Shown: positions 26,466 to 34,572, numbered from the stretch's first letter. The stretch is DNA of 64,000 bases from Ruixingdingia sedimenti (GCF_031432425.1 NZ_JAVKPH010000017.1:24404-88403), one strand, 5' to 3'. Translations and numbers: made by a program. The notes: a model not told the origin generated them from the sequence alone.

Positions 26466-27509
26466 TCAGTTGGTCGCGGCCTCTGCCGCCGCGATCTCGG
26501 CGCGCAGCTGTTCCAGCACGCCGGCCGGATCGGCCAGCCCCGCGGCCTTGGCGCGTTCCACCCAGGCGGCTTCCAGCGGTGCGGTGCGCTCCTTCATCGC
26601 CGCCACGAACTCGGGGCTCGCATCGACGATCTGGATGGTGCCGCGGGCCTTGGCCTCTTCCATCGCGGCGTTGTCGGCGCGGTCATAGCCCTGTCCCACG
26701 ACCTTCGCCAGAACCTCGCCCGAAATCGCCTCGATCGCGGCCTGATCCTCGGCCGAGATCTTTTCCCAGGCGCCCTTGTTCATGATCACCGACACCGGCG
26801 AGTGATAGAGCCCGCCGGGGATGATCGTGCCGTATTTCATCACATCGACCAGTTTCGACACGACAAGGTTTTCCGGGCCCGACAGGCTGCCGTCCAGCGC
26901 GCCGGTGTTGATCATCTCGAACACCTCGCTCGACGGCTTGATGACCGGCACGGCGCCGAAGGCTTCCAGCGTCGCCGTCGTCCCCGCGCCGACCGAGCGC
27001 AGCTTGAGCCCCGCCCAGTCCTCCATCTTCTCGATCGGGCGCTGGCGGTTGAACGCATGGCCCGAAGAGGTCAGGAACATCGACAGCACCTTGATCTCGT
27101 CATATTCGCCGACGGGCTGAAGATGTTCCGTGAACAGCCGGTGGAAGATCGGCGCGATGATCTCGACGCTGTTGGTTTCCAGGAACGGCAGTTCGCCCAG
27201 TTCGGTCGTCACGAACCGGCCCGGCGTATAGCCCGGGATCTGCAGGGTCACATCCGCCAGCCCGTCGCGCACCACGTCGAACTGCGCGGCGGCGGCGCCC
27301 ACGGTCTTGGGCAGCATCTCGATCACCACGCGGCCATCGGTGACGCGCTTCACGTCCTCGAAATAGGGCAGCAGCAGATCAGTGTTCACCCAGCTGGTCG
27401 GCGGCAGCCAGGACGAGTATTTGAGGTTCAGCGTCTCGGCCCCCGCGACACCGCCGCCAAGACAGACGCCCGCCGCCAGAACGGCGGCACAGATCCGGTT
27501 CAGTCCCAT
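26466..27509 (-). CDS. TRAP transporter solute-binding protein DctP (1)
   Basis: A 347-residue periplasmic binding protein of the DctP family. It has an N-terminal signal peptide (MGLNRICAAVLAAGVCLGGG, cleavage near VAGAE) and family marks YSSWLPPTS, AQFDVVRDGLADVTLQIPGY and NTGALDGSLSG. The start at 27509 has a GGGAGGAGAC leader and puts the signal peptide at the N-terminus. No dctQ/dctM membrane genes are in the window, which is unusual. It heads the P450-containing operon. Closely similar to DctP (2) and (3); TRAP binding proteins usually bind organic acids. Confidence 0.9.
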   Translation of the reverse strand: MGLNRICAAVLAAGVCLGGGVAGAETLNLKYSSWLPPTSWVNTDLLLPYFEDVKRVTDGRVVIEMLPKTVGAAAAQFDVVRDGLADVTLQIPGYTPGRFVTTELGELPFLETNSVEIIAPIFHRLFTEHLQPVGEYDEIKVLSMFLTSSGHAFNRQRPIEKMEDWAGLKLRSVGAGTTATLEAFGAVPVIKPSSEVFEMINTGALDGSLSGPENLVVSKLVDVMKYGTIIPGGLYHSPVSVIMNKGAWEKISAEDQAAIEAISGEVLAKVVGQGYDRADNAAMEEAKARGTIQIVDASPEFVAAMKERTAPLEAAWVERAKAAGLADPAGVLEQLRAEIAAAEAATN

Positions 27510-27606
27510 AGTCTCCTCCCGTTGGATGCAGGACGCATGTCGTTGGTCCGCCGCGGTCCGGCGGGTGCTGTCCATGGGTCCAGCGTTGTGGCGATATGAC
27601 GCGGCG

Positions 27607-27630
27607 TCAGTCCCTGCGCAAAGGGACTGA
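27607..27630. promoter_or_regulatory. Perfect 9-bp dyad upstream of GST
   Basis: TCAGTCCCT (27607-27615), 6-nt spacer, AGGGACTGA (27622-27630), located 50 bp before the GST ATG and about 100 bp before the divergent dctP start. Position and symmetry suit an operator for a dimeric repressor. It has no T-tract and lies in a divergent promoter region, so a terminator is unlikely. Confidence 0.5.
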
Positions 27631-27680
27631 TCCCGGCGCCGGCAAAGGATGGTCTATGCGGCAGACATGGAGGAACCGGG

Positions 27681-28412
27681 ATGATCGACCTGCACTATGC
27701 CGCGACGGGCAACAACCTCAAGGTCGTGATCATGCTGGAAGAGGTGGGCGTGCCCTACCGGCTGGTGAAATACGACATGTTCGCGGGCACCCATCTGACG
27801 CCCGAATTCCGCCGCATCAACCCCAACGCCAAGCTGCCCGCGATCGTGGACCATGCGCCCGCCGATGGCGGCGCGGCGCTGCCGGTGTTCGAAAGCGGGG
27901 CGATATTGATGTATCTGGCGGAAAAGACCGGGCGTTTCCTGCCCGCGGACCCGCGCGGACGGACCGTGGCGCAGCAATGGCTGATCTGGCAGATGGCGGG
28001 GCTCGGCCCCATGCACGGGCAGGCGCACCACTTCGTCCGCTATGCGCCCGAGGGGCAGGACTACGGCATCGAACGCTACACGCGCGAGGCGCGGCGGCAG
28101 TTGAACGTGCTGGAATACCGGCTGGAAGAGGCCGACTATCTGGCGGGCGACTATGGCATCGCCGACATGGCGGCGTATCCCTGGACCACCGGCACCCATC
28201 TGATCGGCATCGACCTGGCCGATTTTCCCCGCATCGGGGACTGGGGCGAACGGATCGCCGCCCGCCCCGCGGTGGCGCGGGCCAAGGCCGCGATCCTGGA
28301 TGAAAACCGCGCGAGCTATACCCAGACCCGCGCGAAGCTGACGCCGGAACAGTGGTCGAACATGTTCGGCGACCGGATGCACGCCACCGCGACGACGCGG
28401 CCCGGGTCCTGA
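27681..28412 (+). CDS. Glutathione S-transferase, YghU/YfcG-like
   Basis: A 243-residue GST with a thioredoxin-fold N-domain (LHYAATGNNLKVVIMLEEVG, cis-Pro region NAKLPAIVD, glutathione-contact VFESGAILMYLAEK) and an all-helical C-domain (DYLAGDYGIADMAAYPW N-capping box). The N-terminal TGNNLK resembles the disulfide-reducing YfcG/YghU class, which uses a Thr/Asn pair instead of Tyr or Ser. It is divergent from dctP (1) and ends 5 bp before the convergent aminotransferase stop. Possibly detoxifies an electrophilic pathway intermediate. Confidence 0.9.
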   Translation: MIDLHYAATGNNLKVVIMLEEVGVPYRLVKYDMFAGTHLTPEFRRINPNAKLPAIVDHAPADGGAALPVFESGAILMYLAEKTGRFLPADPRGRTVAQQWLIWQMAGLGPMHGQAHHFVRYAPEGQDYGIERYTREARRQLNVLEYRLEEADYLAGDYGIADMAAYPWTTGTHLIGIDLADFPRIGDWGERIAARPAVARAKAAILDENRASYTQTRAKLTPEQWSNMFGDRMHATATTRPGS

Positions 28413-28417
28413 ACCCG

Positions 28418-29323
28418 TCAGGCCAGCGAATAATCCACCGGGGTGGCGTGCCAGCCCTCTGCCCGCTTCTGCCAGAACCTGTCGCGCAGGCGGGTGGACA
28501 CCGGGCCCGGGCGGTCGTTGCCCATGATCCGCCCGTCGATGCGGCTGACCGGCATGATGCCGCCGGCGGTGGAACAGACGAAGGCCTCGTCCGCCTGCCG
28601 GAATTCGGCCACCGGAATATCGCGCAGCTCCAGCGGCAGGCCCAGTTCGGCGCACAGATCCATCACCGACTGGCGGGTGATCCCTTCCAGCGCGCCGCAC
28701 CGGGGGGTGGCGATGGTGCCGCCGGTGATCGAGAACACGTTGAACCCCGGGCCTTCGGTGATCATGCCCCGCGCATCGGCCAGCACGGCGGTATCGGCGC
28801 CTGCGTCATGGGCCTGGAACAGCCCCGCGGTCAGGTCGCCCCAGTGGAAGTTCTTCACCCGCGGGTCCACCGCCTCGGGCGCGATGCGCTGCACATCGGG
28901 GATGACGACATGCAGCCCGCGCGCCATCTGGCCGTCATCGGCCAGCGAGATCCACGGCACCGCGAAACACGACAGATAGCTGGGCGCGAAGGCGGCGGAT
29001 CGCGGCGCGCCGGGGGGCGGGCTGGCGCGCAGGCAATCCATCGCCACATAGGCGCGCCGCAACCCCGACAGCGCGACGATGCGGTGCAGGATGCGGCGGA
29101 TGTCGTCGTCGCTTTCGGGCGGGGTCATCCGCAGTTTCACCATCGAGGCGCGGAAGCGGCGGATATGGTCGTCGAGCCGGAAGAACGCGCCGTCCCAGAC
29201 CCCCACGACGTCATAGCACACGTCGGACCGGCGAAAGGCGAAATGGGTCACGGGGATGCGGGCGCGGTCCAGCGGCATGTAGTCGCCGGACAGATAGGCC
29301 GCCCCTTTCGAATAATCGTCCAT
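28418..29323 (-). CDS. Class IV aminotransferase (BCAT/D-amino acid type)
   Basis: A 301-residue PLP enzyme of fold type IV. Family marks: LSGDYMPLDRARIPVTHFAFRRSD at the N-terminus (given here only as position ~10-33), the PLP-Lys in RVKNFHWGD (~155), EGPGFNVF (~197) and the cofactor-binding CSTAGGIMPV near residue 270. Start at 29323; 13 upstream codons are open but lack family similarity. Substrate could be a branched-chain, D- or beta-amino acid. It stands between the GST gene (convergent) and the ~220-bp repeat copy B. Confidence 0.87.
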   Translation of the reverse strand: MDDYSKGAAYLSGDYMPLDRARIPVTHFAFRRSDVCYDVVGVWDGAFFRLDDHIRRFRASMVKLRMTPPESDDDIRRILHRIVALSGLRRAYVAMDCLRASPPPGAPRSAAFAPSYLSCFAVPWISLADDGQMARGLHVVIPDVQRIAPEAVDPRVKNFHWGDLTAGLFQAHDAGADTAVLADARGMITEGPGFNVFSITGGTIATPRCGALEGITRQSVMDLCAELGLPLELRDIPVAEFRQADEAFVCSTAGGIMPVSRIDGRIMGNDRPGPVSTRLRDRFWQKRAEGWHATPVDYSLA

Positions 29324-29406
29324 GCCGCCCTCCCCCGGTGCCGAGGCCCCCAGAATGCGCATCGGGGCGGGAAAGGCCAGAGGCTGCGGCGACGCAGCCC
29401 CATGTT

Positions 29407-29630
29407 CGGGCGGGGCGGGATCAGGAAACGCACCGCGTTTCCCCCGCCCGTTCGCGCGGCGGTGCCGTTAGGGACGGAGATGCCGGGAACACCGGGGAGG
29501 CCAGCGCCTGCCCCGGCGGGCGAGAAGCGCCCGCCATGGGCGGGGCGGGCGCTGGCCGGGGGCTTGGGGCCCCCGGCCGGGGCAGCGGAGTCCGCAGGAT
29601 ATGGCGAAGGCGCGCGCCTTCGCCAGCCAG
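29407..29630 (-). repeat. Dispersed ~220-bp intergenic repeat, copy B
   Basis: Inverted copy of 15043-15262 with only scattered differences. It includes a perfect 22-bp palindrome at 29603-29624 (GGCGAAGGCGC arms) where copy A has one mismatch. It occupies most of the 344-bp gap between the aminotransferase start and the SDR (2) stop. Nothing else is recognisable in that gap. Confidence 0.85.
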
Positions 29631-29667
29631 AGCGGCGGTGCTGAACGCGGGCCCGCCGCGTCGGGCG

Positions 29668-30516
29668 TCAGTCGTTCTTCAGCGCATTGGCCGCATCCGC
29701 CACCGCGCCCAACTGCCCCTCTGCCGACGCATAGGAATTGCGGAAGAGCGACAGCCCCCCGTCCACCGGCAGCGCCACGCCCGTCACCCAGGCAGAAGCG
29801 TCGGAGCCCAGATAGACCGCGGCCTCGGCGATGTTCTTGGTATCGCCCGCCACCGGCAGCGCCTGCATGCGCGCGAAACGGCTCAGGTCCAGGTCCATCG
29901 CGTCGCCCATATTGGCGTCGCCCCCCACATGGCCCGACCAGATCGAGGTCGGATAGGCGCCCGGGATGATCACGTTGACGCGGATCAGGTCCTTGCCCAG
30001 TTGCAGCGCCGCATAGCGCCCCATGTGGATCACCGCGCCCTTGCCGATCGTATAGGCATAGGGGCCCGACCCGCCGAGCGCCATGCACGACGCCGAGGAG
30101 GTCAGGATGATCGACCCGCCGCCGCGCTTGCGCATCGGCGGGATGGCATGCTTGATCGCCAGCATCGAGGCGCGCACCAGCATCGCCTGCGTATCGTCCC
30201 AGCCGGTCACGCTGATCTCGTCCAGCGGCGTGTTGTCGCCCACGGCGGCGGCGTTGTGATACATGATGTCGAGACCGCCGAAGGCATCCACCGCCATCGC
30301 CACCGCGGCCTTCCAGTCCTCTTCCTCGCGGATGTCGCAGCGGGCAAAGCGCATCGCGCCGCCGAGGCGCTTTTCCATCGCCAGGCCCTTTTCGACCTGG
30401 ATGTCGGCCACGACGACCTTCGCGCCTTCCTTGACGTAAAGCTCCGCCGCCGTCAGCCCCATGCCCGACACACCGCCGGTGATGATCGCAACCTTGCCTT
30501 CCAGACGTCCCGCCAT
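29668..30516 (-). CDS. SDR-family oxidoreductase (2)
   Basis: A 282-residue classical SDR. TGGVSGMG (~12-19), NAAAVGD (~90), Ser in LTSSASC (~142) and YAYTIGKGA (Tyr/Lys) form the usual tetrad. The C-terminus VDGGLSLFRNSYASAEG extends ~25 residues beyond the normal end. The start at 30516 (MAGRLEGKVAIITGG) fits the family; the frame stays open upstream into the divergent dctP (2) promoter and gene. It stands alone on the minus strand, probably in the same catabolic network. Confidence 0.9.
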   Translation of the reverse strand: MAGRLEGKVAIITGGVSGMGLTAAELYVKEGAKVVVADIQVEKGLAMEKRLGGAMRFARCDIREEEDWKAAVAMAVDAFGGLDIMYHNAAAVGDNTPLDEISVTGWDDTQAMLVRASMLAIKHAIPPMRKRGGGSIILTSSASCMALGGSGPYAYTIGKGAVIHMGRYAALQLGKDLIRVNVIIPGAYPTSIWSGHVGGDANMGDAMDLDLSRFARMQALPVAGDTKNIAEAAVYLGSDASAWVTGVALPVDGGLSLFRNSYASAEGQLGAVADAANALKND

Positions 30517-30532
30517 GTTCCTCGCCTTTCGT

Positions 30533-30552
30533 TTGACCGCTGTCGTTGACCG
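30533..30552. promoter_or_regulatory. Direct repeat TTGACCG x2 in the SDR/dctP divergent region
   Basis: TTGACCG occurs at 30533-30539 and again at 30546-30552 (13-bp period) in the 192-bp gap between divergent SDR (2) and dctP (2). It could be a regulator site or a -35-like element; nothing further supports it. Confidence 0.25.
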
Positions 30553-30708
30553 GCGGCAGGCACCCGCCGGCCGCCCCGCGCCGCACCCTAACGCGGGGCG
30601 TGGGGCGGGCCTGTCCCTGTGGCGGGGGGCGGGCGCGACGCTTTGCCGCATATAGGCTGCCCCCACAAGATTCCGCGCGACAGGCGCAACCACCAGGGAG
30701 GAACCGCC

Positions 30709-31743
30709 ATGAAAATGTTTCTGGGCATCGCCGCCGGCGCGGCCATGCTGCTGTCCACCGGCATCGCCGGGGCCGAAAGCGTCACGCTGCGCTATTCGTC
30801 CTGGCTGCCCCCGACGCATCACGTGAACCTCAACGTGATGAACCCCTGGTTCGAGGAAATCGAGAAGGTGACCGAAGGCCGGGTCAAGGTCGAAACCCTG
30901 CCCAAGATGGTCGGCACCCCGCAAAGCCAGTTCGACGTGGTGCGCGACGGGCTGGCCGACATTTCCTTCATCGTGCCCGGCTACAGCCCCGGCCGCTTCG
31001 TTCTGGCGGAAATGGCCGAACTGTCCTTCGTCGGCAACGACGCCCGCCTGTTCGCGCCGATCTTCAACAAGATCTACCGCGAGGATCTGGCCGGCGCGAA
31101 CGAATTCGCCGAGGTGGAGCTGATGACGCTCGTCTCCAACTCTCCGGGCCAGATCGGCACCACGCAGAAGCCGGTGAACTCCATCGCCGACATGAAGGGG
31201 CTCAAGCTGCGCTCGACGGGCACCTACACGACCGAACTGCTGAACATCGTGGGCGCCACGCCGATCCTGAAATCCTCGGCCGAAGCCTATGAGATGCTGA
31301 CCACCGGCACCATCGACGGCAGCATGGCGCAGCGGGAAACCGTCAAGAACTTCAACATGATGGACCTGCTGAAATACTACAACGTCATCCCCGGCGGGGT
31401 GTTCAGTTCGGCGCTGGCGATCATCGCGAACAAGGACGCCTGGGGCAGGATCTCCGAGGCCGACCGCGCGGCGATCGACGCGATCTCGCACGAAAAGCTC
31501 GCGCTGGCGCTCGGGACGACCTATTACAACGCCGATGCGGATGCCGAGGCGACGATGCGCGCGACGCCCACGATGACGATCAACGTGGTTCCCGACGCCT
31601 TCGTGGCCGAACTGCGCGAGGCGGTGAAACCGCTGGAGGCCGCCTGGGTCGAACGCGCCAAGGCCAAGGGCATCGCCGATCCGGCCGCGGTGCTGCAACG
31701 CTTCCGCGACGAGGTGGCGGCGGCAGAGGCGGCGGCGAAATAA
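30709..31743 (+). CDS. TRAP transporter solute-binding protein DctP (2)
   Basis: A 344-residue periplasmic DctP protein. The signal peptide MKMFLGIAAGAAMLLSTGIAG is followed by AESVTLRYSSWLPPTH, with family blocks SQFDVVRDGLADISFIVPGY and TTGTIDGSMAQ. GGGAGGA (30696-30702) gives a strong RBS. The gene is monocistronic: an intrinsic terminator follows 21 bp after the stop. It shares the same blocks with DctP (1) and (3), yet no membrane TRAP genes are present, so it must work with a permease encoded elsewhere or act as a sensor or chemoreceptor ligand carrier. Confidence 0.9.
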   Translation: MKMFLGIAAGAAMLLSTGIAGAESVTLRYSSWLPPTHHVNLNVMNPWFEEIEKVTEGRVKVETLPKMVGTPQSQFDVVRDGLADISFIVPGYSPGRFVLAEMAELSFVGNDARLFAPIFNKIYREDLAGANEFAEVELMTLVSNSPGQIGTTQKPVNSIADMKGLKLRSTGTYTTELLNIVGATPILKSSAEAYEMLTTGTIDGSMAQRETVKNFNMMDLLKYYNVIPGGVFSSALAIIANKDAWGRISEADRAAIDAISHEKLALALGTTYYNADADAEATMRATPTMTINVVPDAFVAELREAVKPLEAAWVERAKAKGIADPAAVLQRFRDEVAAAEAAAK

Positions 31744-31764
31744 GCAGGCAGGCAGGAAACCGGC

Positions 31765-31790
31765 GGGCGGCCCCTTGCCGGGGGCCGCCC
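31765..31790 (+). terminator. Intrinsic terminator after dctP (2)
   Basis: A 10-bp perfect GC stem (31765-31774 with 31781-31790), 6-nt loop, followed by GTTTCGTTTC. Typical intrinsic terminator for dctP (2). Confidence 0.85.
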
Positions 31791-31798
31791 GTTTCGTT

Positions 31799-32182
31799 TC
31801 AGTCGGGCAGCCATTCCTCCAGCGTGACCTCGAAGGTCATGCAGACCGGGTTCGCCCCGGCGACGAAGGGCCCGCCGTGCACGCGGCCTTCGGGGTCGGC
31901 CACCACGCCGGTCAGCCGTGCGGCGATGGCGCCGGTGGCATCGGTGCGCACCTCGCCGGCAAGGCTGACGATTTCCACCGCGGGGCCCGCGATCTGCTGG
32001 TGCCCGCCATCGGCCCGCGCCAGCACCGCATCCACCAGCGAACCGAGCGCGCCGCGCACGAAGGCATGGCGGAACCCGCGTTCGAGGCAGAGCTTTTCCA
32101 CCCCCACCACCAGATCCTCGTTCGGCGCGATGCGGGCATAGGCCACGCGCCCCATGCGGCCGGTTTCCACGCCTTCAGTCAT
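31799..32182 (-). CDS. PPC-domain (DUF296) protein (1)
   Basis: A 127-residue single-domain PPC/PD1-like protein: GPAVEIVSLAGEV, VVADPEGRVHGGPFVAG and FEVTLEEW are family landmarks. In plants the domain follows AT-hooks; free-standing bacterial versions trimerise and their role is unknown. Its start overlaps the stop of the upstream PPC gene by 8 bp, so the two are coupled and may form a mixed trimer. No AT-hook is present. Confidence 0.75.
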   Translation of the reverse strand: MTEGVETGRMGRVAYARIAPNEDLVVGVEKLCLERGFRHAFVRGALGSLVDAVLARADGGHQQIAGPAVEIVSLAGEVRTDATGAIAARLTGVVADPEGRVHGGPFVAGANPVCMTFEVTLEEWLPD

Positions 32183-32723
32183 CGCCGCGCCTGCGGGGCT
32201 GGAACAGGGCGATGTTGGTTTCCGGGTCGTGGGTCTGGCGGATTTCGAAATCCTCGATCACCGTGACCAGCACCGGGATCGGCGCGGGGCCGACAATGCT
32301 GCGTTCGGGCAGGATATGGCCGCCCGCCATCGCCCCCGCGCCGGTGCGCAGGACGGCATGGCAATGGACCAGCACCGCCCCGGTCAGCCCGCGGCCGATG
32401 GTGGCATTGCCGAAGATCATCGTGGCGGCGCCCGCGTCGATCGGGTCGGAATAGGCGATCACCGCGCGGCCCTGCGGATCCGGCGGCGCGACGCAGTAGA
32501 AAAGCTGCGCGAAGCCGCCGCCGAGGATGGTGGTCGAGGCGGCGGCGATCCCACGCCGCGCCAAGGGCTCCACCAGCGCGGCATGCAGGCTGCGCCCCGG
32601 TTCCAGCATCAGCCGCAAGTGGCGGGCATGGGGCGATTCCATGCTGTGGATGCGCACCGGCGCCGCGCGGCCCGGATGGACCAGCGTGCGCGGGCGGGGA
32701 TGCGCGGCGGGATGGATGGGCAT
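32175..32723 (-). CDS. PPC-domain (DUF296) protein (2)
   Basis: A 182-residue PPC-like protein with an N-terminal extension rich in His/Pro/Arg (residues 1-30) and a core carrying STTILGGGFAQLFY, LVHCHAVLRTG and GGHILPERS; the His pattern resembles the metal-binding HxH...GGH of bacterial PPC domains. Start at 32723 with a GGGGGAAT leader; the frame is open further but overlaps the promoter of the divergent AsnC gene. It forms a two-gene unit with the next PPC gene. Confidence 0.7.
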   Translation of the reverse strand: MPIHPAAHPRPRTLVHPGRAAPVRIHSMESPHARHLRLMLEPGRSLHAALVEPLARRGIAAASTTILGGGFAQLFYCVAPPDPQGRAVIAYSDPIDAGAATMIFGNATIGRGLTGAVLVHCHAVLRTGAGAMAGGHILPERSIVGPAPIPVLVTVIEDFEIRQTHDPETNIALFQPRRRGDD

Positions 32724-32923
32724 GGTGATTCCCCCTGATGTTCCATAGGGTTGTACGGCGTCATACACATATCGCGCGAAGGGTGGCCTTGACCCCAGAT
32801 TACGCCGCCCCGCGCCACAGGTGCTTTCGAACTTTGCCCGCGCAGGGGGACAGCGCAGCAGGCGGTTTTGCCCTAGCGTCAGCGGGCAGAAGATCGTTTC
32901 GCACCGCAGGGAGGCACCCGGGC

Positions 32924-33397
32924 ATGAAGCCGCTCGACCGGATCGACCGCAAGATCCTGATGGCGCTGCTGGAGGATTCGCGGATTTCCAACAGCCAGCT
33001 GGCGGAACGGGTGGGCCTGTCGCCAAGCCCCTGCTGGCAGCGCGTGCGGCGGCTGGAATCCGAAGGATACATAACGGGTTACACGGCGATCCTCGATCAA
33101 TCCCTGCTTGGCGCGGGGGAAACGGTGATCATCGAGGTGACGCTCGACCGCCATGACGACGAGACGCTGGAAAACTTCGGCCGCGTGCTCGCGGATCTGC
33201 CCGAGGTGCTGGAGGTCTATCTGACCACGGGGGCCTATGACTATCTGCTGAAGGTCGCGGTCAGCGGCACGGCGGGATACGAGGAATTCCTGCGTAAGAA
33301 GCTCTACAAGGTGCCGGGGATCCGGCAGTCGCGGTCGAGCTTCACGCTGAAATGCCTCAAGCGCGCGCATTCGGTGCCGCCGACCGCGCTCGGCTGA
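32924..33397 (+). CDS. Lrp/AsnC-family transcriptional regulator
   Basis: A 157-residue feast/famine regulator. The N-terminal HTH is visible (LDRIDRKILMALLEDSRISN then the VGLSPSPCWQRVRRLESEG recognition part), followed by the RAM effector domain (VIIEVTLDRHDDETLENF, TGAYDYLLKVAV, KVPGIRQSRSSFTLK). A GGGAGG leader precedes the ATG. It is divergent from the PPC pair across a 200-bp gap that holds no clear dyad. It may sense an amino acid or related pathway product. The closest neighbours on its strand are unrelated. Confidence 0.92.
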   Translation: MKPLDRIDRKILMALLEDSRISNSQLAERVGLSPSPCWQRVRRLESEGYITGYTAILDQSLLGAGETVIIEVTLDRHDDETLENFGRVLADLPEVLEVYLTTGAYDYLLKVAVSGTAGYEEFLRKKLYKVPGIRQSRSSFTLKCLKRAHSVPPTALG

Positions 33398-33470
33398 GCA
33401 GGCGCCGGGGCTTGTCCCGGCATCTGGCGGAACAGGTGTCAATACCGCCCCGCAACCGGCTGGACCACAA

Positions 33471-33505
33471 ATAAAAACCCGACCGCGCGGCGGGCGCGGC
33501 CGGGT
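33471..33505 (-). terminator. Intrinsic terminator of the dctP (3) operon
   Basis: On the minus strand a 12-bp stem (33494-33505 with 33477-33488, one mismatch) and 5-nt loop is followed by TTTTTATT. It marks the end of the seven-gene minus-strand unit that begins at 38600. Confidence 0.88.
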
Positions 33506-33546
33506 CTGTCGGGGCCATCAGAAGGGGGTCCGGCCCCGGCAGTTCC

Positions 33547-34572
33547 TTATTCGGCCGCAGCAACCGCGGCGCGGTATTCGTCCAGCACGGCGCGCGGATC
33601 TTCGGCGCCGGCCTTCCTGGCCTCTTCGATCCACAGATCCTCGATCGGGGCCAGCTTCTGTTGCAGTTCGGCGACGAAGGCGTCGGAGGCGGTCTGGATC
33701 TTGTAGCCCGCATCCTCCATCGCCTTGATGCCGGTGGCATCCTGATCGAGGTAGATCCCCGCCACCTTGGGCACCATCACCGAGCCGGAGATCGCCCGGA
33801 TCGCCGCCTGATCCTGTTCCGAGATCTTGGCCCAGGTATCGGGGTTGATGATCATCGCGTGCAGCGCCGTGGCCAGGCCGCCGGGCACGATGGTGTAATG
33901 GTCCATCAGGTCGAGAGAATTGGTCGACTGCGGCGTCTCGCCCAGCATCAGGCTGCCGTCGATGGCGCCGGAGGCCAGCATCTCGAACGCCTCGGTCGAG
34001 GATTTCACGATCGGCACGCCGCCCAGAAGCTCCAGCGATTTCGCGGCGTAGTCCGACGCCACGCGCAGCTTGAGCCCCTTCATGTCGGCCAGCGAGGCGA
34101 CTTCACGGGTCTTGGTGGCGATGTTGATCGCGGTGATGTTCCACAGGCCGAGCAGTTCGACGCCCTTGAACTCGTTCACGGCGCCGAAATGCTTCACATA
34201 GGTGTCGTAGTAGATGCGGGCGTGTTCGGGCTTGGTGATCGCGTTGAACGGCAGTTCGCCGAACTGCGCCAGCTTGAACCGGCCGGGGGTATAGCCGAGA
34301 ACGATCCAGCTCATGTCCGCCAGCCCGTCGCGCACCACGTCGAACTGCGCCGCGGGGGTGCCGACGACCTTGGGCAGGATGTCGATCTTCACCCGGCCCT
34401 CGGTGACCTGCTCGATTTCCGCCAGATAGGGCTTGAGCGCATTTTCCAGATACCAATGCCCCGGCGGCACCCAGGAGGAATAGCGGATCGTGACATCGGC
34501 CGCGGTGGCGGCACCTGCGGCGAGCGCCAGCGCGGCGGCGGCCGTGGCGGCCTTGAGAAGGGTCTTGAGCAT
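33547..34572 (-). CDS. TRAP transporter solute-binding protein DctP (3)
   Basis: A 341-residue periplasmic DctP protein. Signal peptide MLKTLLKAATAAAALALAAG with cleavage near ATAAD, then VTIRYSSWVPPGHW; blocks AQFDVVRDGLADMSWIVLGY and ASGAIDGSLML match DctP (1) and (2). It is the last gene of the SnoaL/hydratase operon, 91 bp after the Gfo/Idh/MocA stop, and is closed by an intrinsic terminator. No TRAP permease genes are present. The close kinship of the three proteins points to paralogues tuned to related ligands (inference). Confidence 0.9.
   Translation of the reverse strand: MLKTLLKAATAAAALALAAGAATAADVTIRYSSWVPPGHWYLENALKPYLAEIEQVTEGRVKIDILPKVVGTPAAQFDVVRDGLADMSWIVLGYTPGRFKLAQFGELPFNAITKPEHARIYYDTYVKHFGAVNEFKGVELLGLWNITAINIATKTREVASLADMKGLKLRVASDYAAKSLELLGGVPIVKSSTEAFEMLASGAIDGSLMLGETPQSTNSLDLMDHYTIVPGGLATALHAMIINPDTWAKISEQDQAAIRAISGSVMVPKVAGIYLDQDATGIKAMEDAGYKIQTASDAFVAELQQKLAPIEDLWIEEARKAGAEDPRAVLDEYRAAVAAAE

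Noticed and set aside
28352..29644. Plus-strand frame ending in a peptide shared with frames near 15.0-15.2 kb
   Set aside because: The shared peptide comes from the intergenic repeat read in one frame. The rest is antisense to the aminotransferase.
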